Part shown: piece by piece, positions 6,684-8,999 of the stretch
Layout: each line of letters opens with the position of its first letter
Numbering within the stretch: position 1 is the stretch's first letter
Assembly: GCA_937897665.1 (NCBI GenBank)
Contig: CALCPB010000894.1
Span: forward strand, 1-8,999
Reading direction: 5' to 3'
DNA from: an uncultured Halomicronema sp.
GTDB taxonomy: Bacteria > Cyanobacteriota > Cyanobacteriia > Phormidesmidales > Phormidesmidaceae
Length of the DNA stretch: 8,999 nt
The notes under the pieces: model-generated
Databases searched by the model: none
Told to the model about the DNA's origin: nothing
What the model saw: only the letters and a program-made list of their open reading frames with translations
Made by a program: the position numbers and the translations under genes

Positions 6684-7938
6684 CAATCAAAATGGCACGA
6701 AAGTCGTTGACGTTGGTCAGGGTTGGCCCGGTCTCAACCAGGGCGTTGATCGCTTGAAAGTAGGTATAGCTATCATGGGCGGCCAGCAGTTCCGCCGCGT
6801 TGAGTCCGCGATCTCGTCCCTGCTGCAAACTCTCTGGCCCGATCATCGCTCCGGCATTATCTTCACTACCATCAATGCCATCGGTGTCACAGGCGATCGC
6901 CCAGACCTTTTCAGCACCTTTGAGCGCCACTGCGAGCGACAGCAAAAACTCACTGTTGCGCCCCCCCTTACCGGCCTGCCCCGTTACTGTTACTGTTGTT
7001 TCTCCACCAGAAAGGAGGATACAGGGCGGGGCAATCGGTTGGCTATATTGCACCACCTGACGAGCAATGCCCGCGTGCACGATGCCCACCTGTCGCGCTT
7101 CCCCTTCTAAAGCGCTGCCCAAAATCAGCGTCGGATAGCCGAGGGCTTGGGCCGCCTTAGCGGCGGCGGCGAGCGACTGCTGCGGAGCGGCGAGGAGATG
7201 ATTAACGGTCGTATTCAAACGCGGAGCGGTGGGTAGCACCACCGGATTCGGGTCGCACTCCAGGTAGGTCAATACCTCGGGCGGCAACTGCAGGCGATAT
7301 TTTTGCAAAATCTGGAGTGCGCTCTGAGCTGTGACCCGATCGCCCACGGTGGGGCCAGAGGCGATCGCCCGCAAATCATCGCCCGGCACATCAGAGATCA
7401 GCAGCGACACCACCCGTGCCGGAAACGCTGCCGCTGCCAGCCGACCGCCACTGGAACGCGAAAGATTTTTGCGGACGGCGTTCATCTCACCGATGTCGGC
7501 CCCCGACCGCAGCAGTTGTCGATTCAAATCGGCCAGTACCGCTAGCGAAATGCCCACGGGCGGTAAGGTCAGCAACGCTGACCCGCCTCCCGAAATCAGG
7601 CAAATCACCAAGTCGTCTTCCCCCAGGGGGATGACCGTTTCGAGAATGCGCTCCGCCGCCGCCATACCGTTCGCATCGGGCACAGGGTGCGCTGCTTCGA
7701 GCACTTCGATGTTTTGAGTTTCAGCACTGTGGCCATAGCGTGTGACCACGACGCCCTCTAATGCTCCAGACCAAGCCTGTTCTACCGCTCGCGCCATCGC
7801 TGCCGCCGACTTGCCCGCGCCTACCACCACCGTTCTACCTTTAGGGGGCGGGGGCAAAAATTCGGGAATGCGGCGATCAGGCTGGGCGGCAGCAACAGCG
7901 GCATCAAACAGCGATCGCAAAATCTCAGTCGGGATCAT
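6676..7938 (-). CDS. gckA: Glycerate 2-kinase, GckA/MOFRL type
   Basis: This 420-residue protein belongs to the DUF4147-plus-MOFRL glycerate kinases (GckA/TtuD), which use ATP to turn D-glycerate into 2-phosphoglycerate, not the plant-type enzyme that yields 3-phosphoglycerate. The N-terminal domain (about 5-240) has VVVGAGKSAAAMA with K43 at the expected active-site lysine position, LISGGGSALL (114-123), MNAVRKNLSRSSGGRLA (152-168) and LISDVPGDDLRAIASGPT (180-197). The MOFRL domain (about 305-415) has LLSGGETTVTV, GKGGRNSEFLL (323-333, R327), DTDGIDG (351-357) and GPTLTNVNDFRAIL (404-417). Length and motifs are complete. It starts at ATG 7938 with no Shine-Dalgarno. The stop lies inside the start of coaX, so the two are likely one operon. 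Its likely role is to recycle glycerate, for instance from photorespiratory glycolate; that is inference. The gckA symbol is borrowed from homologues. Confidence 0.92.
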   Translation of the reverse strand: MIPTEILRSLFDAAVAAAQPDRRIPEFLPPPPKGRTVVVGAGKSAAAMARAVEQAWSGALEGVVVTRYGHSAETQNIEVLEAAHPVPDANGMAAAERILETVIPLGEDDLVICLISGGGSALLTLPPVGISLAVLADLNRQLLRSGADIGEMNAVRKNLSRSSGGRLAAAAFPARVVSLLISDVPGDDLRAIASGPTVGDRVTAQSALQILQKYRLQLPPEVLTYLECDPNPVVLPTAPRLNTTVNHLLAAPQQSLAAAAKAAQALGYPTLILGSALEGEARQVGIVHAGIARQVVQYSQPIAPPCILLSGGETTVTVTGQAGKGGRNSEFLLSLAVALKGAEKVWAIACDTDGIDGSEDNAGAMIGPESLQQGRDRGLNAAELLAAHDSYTYFQAINALVETGPTLTNVNDFRAILIDG

Positions 7939-7961
7939 AGGCGGGCCGAATCAGTGACCGC

Positions 7962-7990
7962 ATTATGCCAAACTCCACACTGATGGCACA
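7962..7990 (-). promoter_or_regulatory. Candidate promoter of the glycerate kinase-coaX unit
   Basis: The minus strand carries CATAAT (7962-7967), one mismatch from the -10 consensus, 23 bases before the ATG at 7938. The -35 region at about 7985-7990 (TGTGCC) is poor. Only the -10 is persuasive; a promoter that depends on an activator would fit but is not shown. Confidence 0.3.
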
Positions 7991-7998
7991 CCCTTTGT

Positions 7999-8026
7999 GG
8001 TTCAAAAGCCGACTGGGTTCCAAAAG
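7999..8026. repeat. Imperfect direct repeat upstream of glycerate kinase
   Basis: GGTTCAAAAG (7999-8008) recurs as GGTTCCAAAAG (8016-8026), differing by one inserted C, with starts 17 bases apart. It lies just upstream of the candidate promoter of the glycerate kinase gene. Two tandem regulator half-sites are possible; so is chance. Confidence 0.25.
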
Positions 8027-8045
8027 ACAGGCCACCACCATCGCT

Positions 8046-8074
8046 CAGACTGCAAGGCATCAAGACAGTCTGTC
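8046..8074. repeat. Overlapping inverted repeats after the ureohydrolase gene
   Basis: CAGACTG (8046-8052) and CAGTCTG (8066-8072) are perfect 7-base arms around 13 bases. The right arm sits within an 11-base palindrome, GACAGTCTGTC (8064-8074), that ends 8 bases beyond the ureohydrolase stop. A hairpin here could end or protect the ureohydrolase mRNA, though there is no T run. Alternatively it is an operator for the glycerate kinase gene, whose start lies about 110-135 bases further on. Confidence 0.35.
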
Positions 8075-8082
8075 CTCGGCAA

Positions 8083-8946
8083 TCACAACCCCGTCAGCAA
8101 GGGCAGATTGACCTGCTTGAGGAGTCTCAAAGCATCTGAGGTCGCTAAAGCGTGAGATCCGCTGGGCAAGAACTCCAGCAGGCTACAGCCCACAACATCA
8201 AAGTTGTGGTGTAACTGCGCCACCAATTCCGCGAGAGCATCAATCTGAACGCCGCCAGGGGTTAGACAAGCCACATGGGGAAACTCACTCGGCTCAATCA
8301 CATCGAGATCAAGGTGAATGTAGAGCTTGTCAGCCCCTCGCCGCTGCAGCGCTGACAACAACTCATCAGACAGCCTGTCGTTCACTGCTACGGCAGAGAA
8401 AGTCGATAGGCGCTGTTGCTTAATAAAGTGACTTTCGGGGAGATCAAATTCTCTTGCCCCCACCAGAAATACTTGTTCTGCTTGCAGGGTGGAAAAGGCG
8501 AGCTGGGCCAAATCAGCGTTGCCTTCCCCCAGTAAGAGGCGCAGCGGCATGCCGTGAAAATGGCCACTGGGGGACGAGGCGGGTGTGTTCAGATCGCCGT
8601 GGGCATCGAGCCAAATCACCGTCAGCGCTCCAGCATGTTGCTGATTGAGCCAAGATACGGGTGCAATTTCTACCCCGCAGTCCCCACCTAGGGTAAAGAT
8701 GCGCTCGGGTTGGAGTGTTTGGATCACTTGAACCGCTTCCAGCAGTTGAGCATGAATTTGGCTGTAGCCAACAATGTCGGCCGCTGCCGCCAGCGAATAT
8801 GTCTGGGGGGTCGAAATTTTGGTGAATGAACGGCGATCGCTGAGCAGTGGATAAAGCAGCTTGGCCCCTTCATAGAGTTCCAGTCGAGCGGCCCCCTGCC
8901 ACTGCGGGAAAAAGAGGTTTAAGGATTCCGATAAGGATTCTGGCAT
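8083..8946 (-). CDS. Divergent ureohydrolase (arginase/agmatinase family), GGDC type
   Basis: This 287-residue protein has the arginase/agmatinase/formimidoylglutamase fold, whose members hydrolyse guanidino-type C-N bonds with two metal ions. Visible motifs: FTLGGDCGVEIAP (84-96), WLDAHGDLNTP (112-122; D114, H116, D118), SGHFHGMPL (127-135; H131 matches arginase His141), LYIHLDLDVIEP (208-219; D213, D215), LTPGG (228-232) and E258 in LLEFLP. In canonical arginases the first motif is GGDH, whose His binds one Mn; here it is Cys90. DxDxxDP is DxDxxEP, with Glu218. The other metal ligands are intact, so activity is plausible but the metal and substrate are uncertain; I would not call it SpeB or arginase. 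A TGA two codons before ATG 8946 fixes the start or a nearby in-frame CTG. No urease or polyamine gene is adjacent. It is followed 144 bp later by the glycerate kinase gene. Confidence 0.82.
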   Translation of the reverse strand: MPESLSESLNLFFPQWQGAARLELYEGAKLLYPLLSDRRSFTKISTPQTYSLAAAADIVGYSQIHAQLLEAVQVIQTLQPERIFTLGGDCGVEIAPVSWLNQQHAGALTVIWLDAHGDLNTPASSPSGHFHGMPLRLLLGEGNADLAQLAFSTLQAEQVFLVGAREFDLPESHFIKQQRLSTFSAVAVNDRLSDELLSALQRRGADKLYIHLDLDVIEPSEFPHVACLTPGGVQIDALAELVAQLHHNFDVVGCSLLEFLPSGSHALATSDALRLLKQVNLPLLTGL

Positions 8947-8999
8947 CAGTCACCCATGCTCGTATTCATACGTTCTATTTATTGGGTGCCGAGAGTAGT

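Larger units (their letters stand above)
325..8840. repeat. HIP1 octamer GCGATCGC, 15 dispersed copies
   Basis: GCGATCGC begins at 325, 782, 1014, 2073, 2426, 2607, 3105, 3788, 4184, 5039, 6264, 6893, 7361, 7911 and 8833. Random expectation in 9 kb is about 0.14 to 0.2. HIP1 over-representation is a known hallmark of many cyanobacterial genomes. All copies but that at 3788 lie inside genes. The coordinates span the first to last copy; the sequence between is not part of the repeat. Confidence 0.9.

Noticed and set aside
6625..7110. 161-codon plus-strand open frame
   Set aside because: It is antisense to the start of coaX and the MOFRL domain of the glycerate kinase; no coherent protein features.
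7331..7717. 128-codon plus-strand open frame
   Set aside because: It is antisense to the glycerate kinase N-terminal domain, Pro/Ser/Arg-rich as expected from the complement of a GC-rich gene.
1..8999. A hidden defence system, CRISPR array, insertion sequence or prophage remnant
   Set aside because: No regularly spaced repeats, transposase, integrase or terminal repeats are visible. The coding genes are recognisable housekeeping or conserved cyanobacterial families apart from one small membrane protein.

Overview
The window is ordinary chromosomal DNA from a cyanobacterium. The main evidence is the octamer GCGATCGC (HIP1), which occurs 15 times in 9 kb where chance would give well under one. 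The gene content agrees: a cyanobacterial-style type III pantothenate kinase, a DUF4330 protein, an LpxD acyltransferase and a Bacillus/cyanobacterial-type biotin synthase. The GC content looks mid-50s by eye, with C/G-rich and purine-rich intergenic tracts, which would suit a Leptolyngbya-like filamentous lineage. That finer placement is inference.

Left part (1-3471, all minus strand, read right to left): bioB (biotin synthase), then rlmD (23S rRNA m5U methyltransferase), then lpxD (lipid A acyltransferase, cut by the window edge). rlmD and lpxD are 26 bp apart and may be co-transcribed. bioB is separated from rlmD by 223 bp containing an AT-rich hairpin and a polypyrimidine leader. To the right of bioB is the largest gene-free stretch (3472-3878), with a candidate bioB promoter, a G-run cluster that could form a quadruplex, and an inverted repeat with a HIP1 core.

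Middle part (3879-5836): a small unrecognised membrane protein and a DUF4330 membrane-anchored protein lie 30 bp apart on the minus strand and are probably an operon. They diverge from a plus-strand gene for an exported M48 zinc metalloprotease, which has a GTG start and a good Shine-Dalgarno. It is the only plus-strand gene.

Right part (5823-8946, minus strand): a divergent arginase/agmatinase-fold protein, a MOFRL-type glycerate 2-kinase and coaX (type III pantothenate kinase). The kinase stop overlaps the coaX start, and the coaX end overlaps the protease end tail to tail by 14 bp.

Most products are housekeeping: cofactor synthesis (biotin, CoA), rRNA modification, lipid A synthesis, glycerate metabolism and envelope proteolysis. 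I see no mobile element, CRISPR array, tRNA or rRNA, phage gene or defence system. The most interesting signals are the ureohydrolase with altered metal-site motifs (GGDC, and DxDxxEP in place of DxDxxDP), the pantothenate kinase lacking the usual Asp of motif 1, and a few intergenic palindromes.
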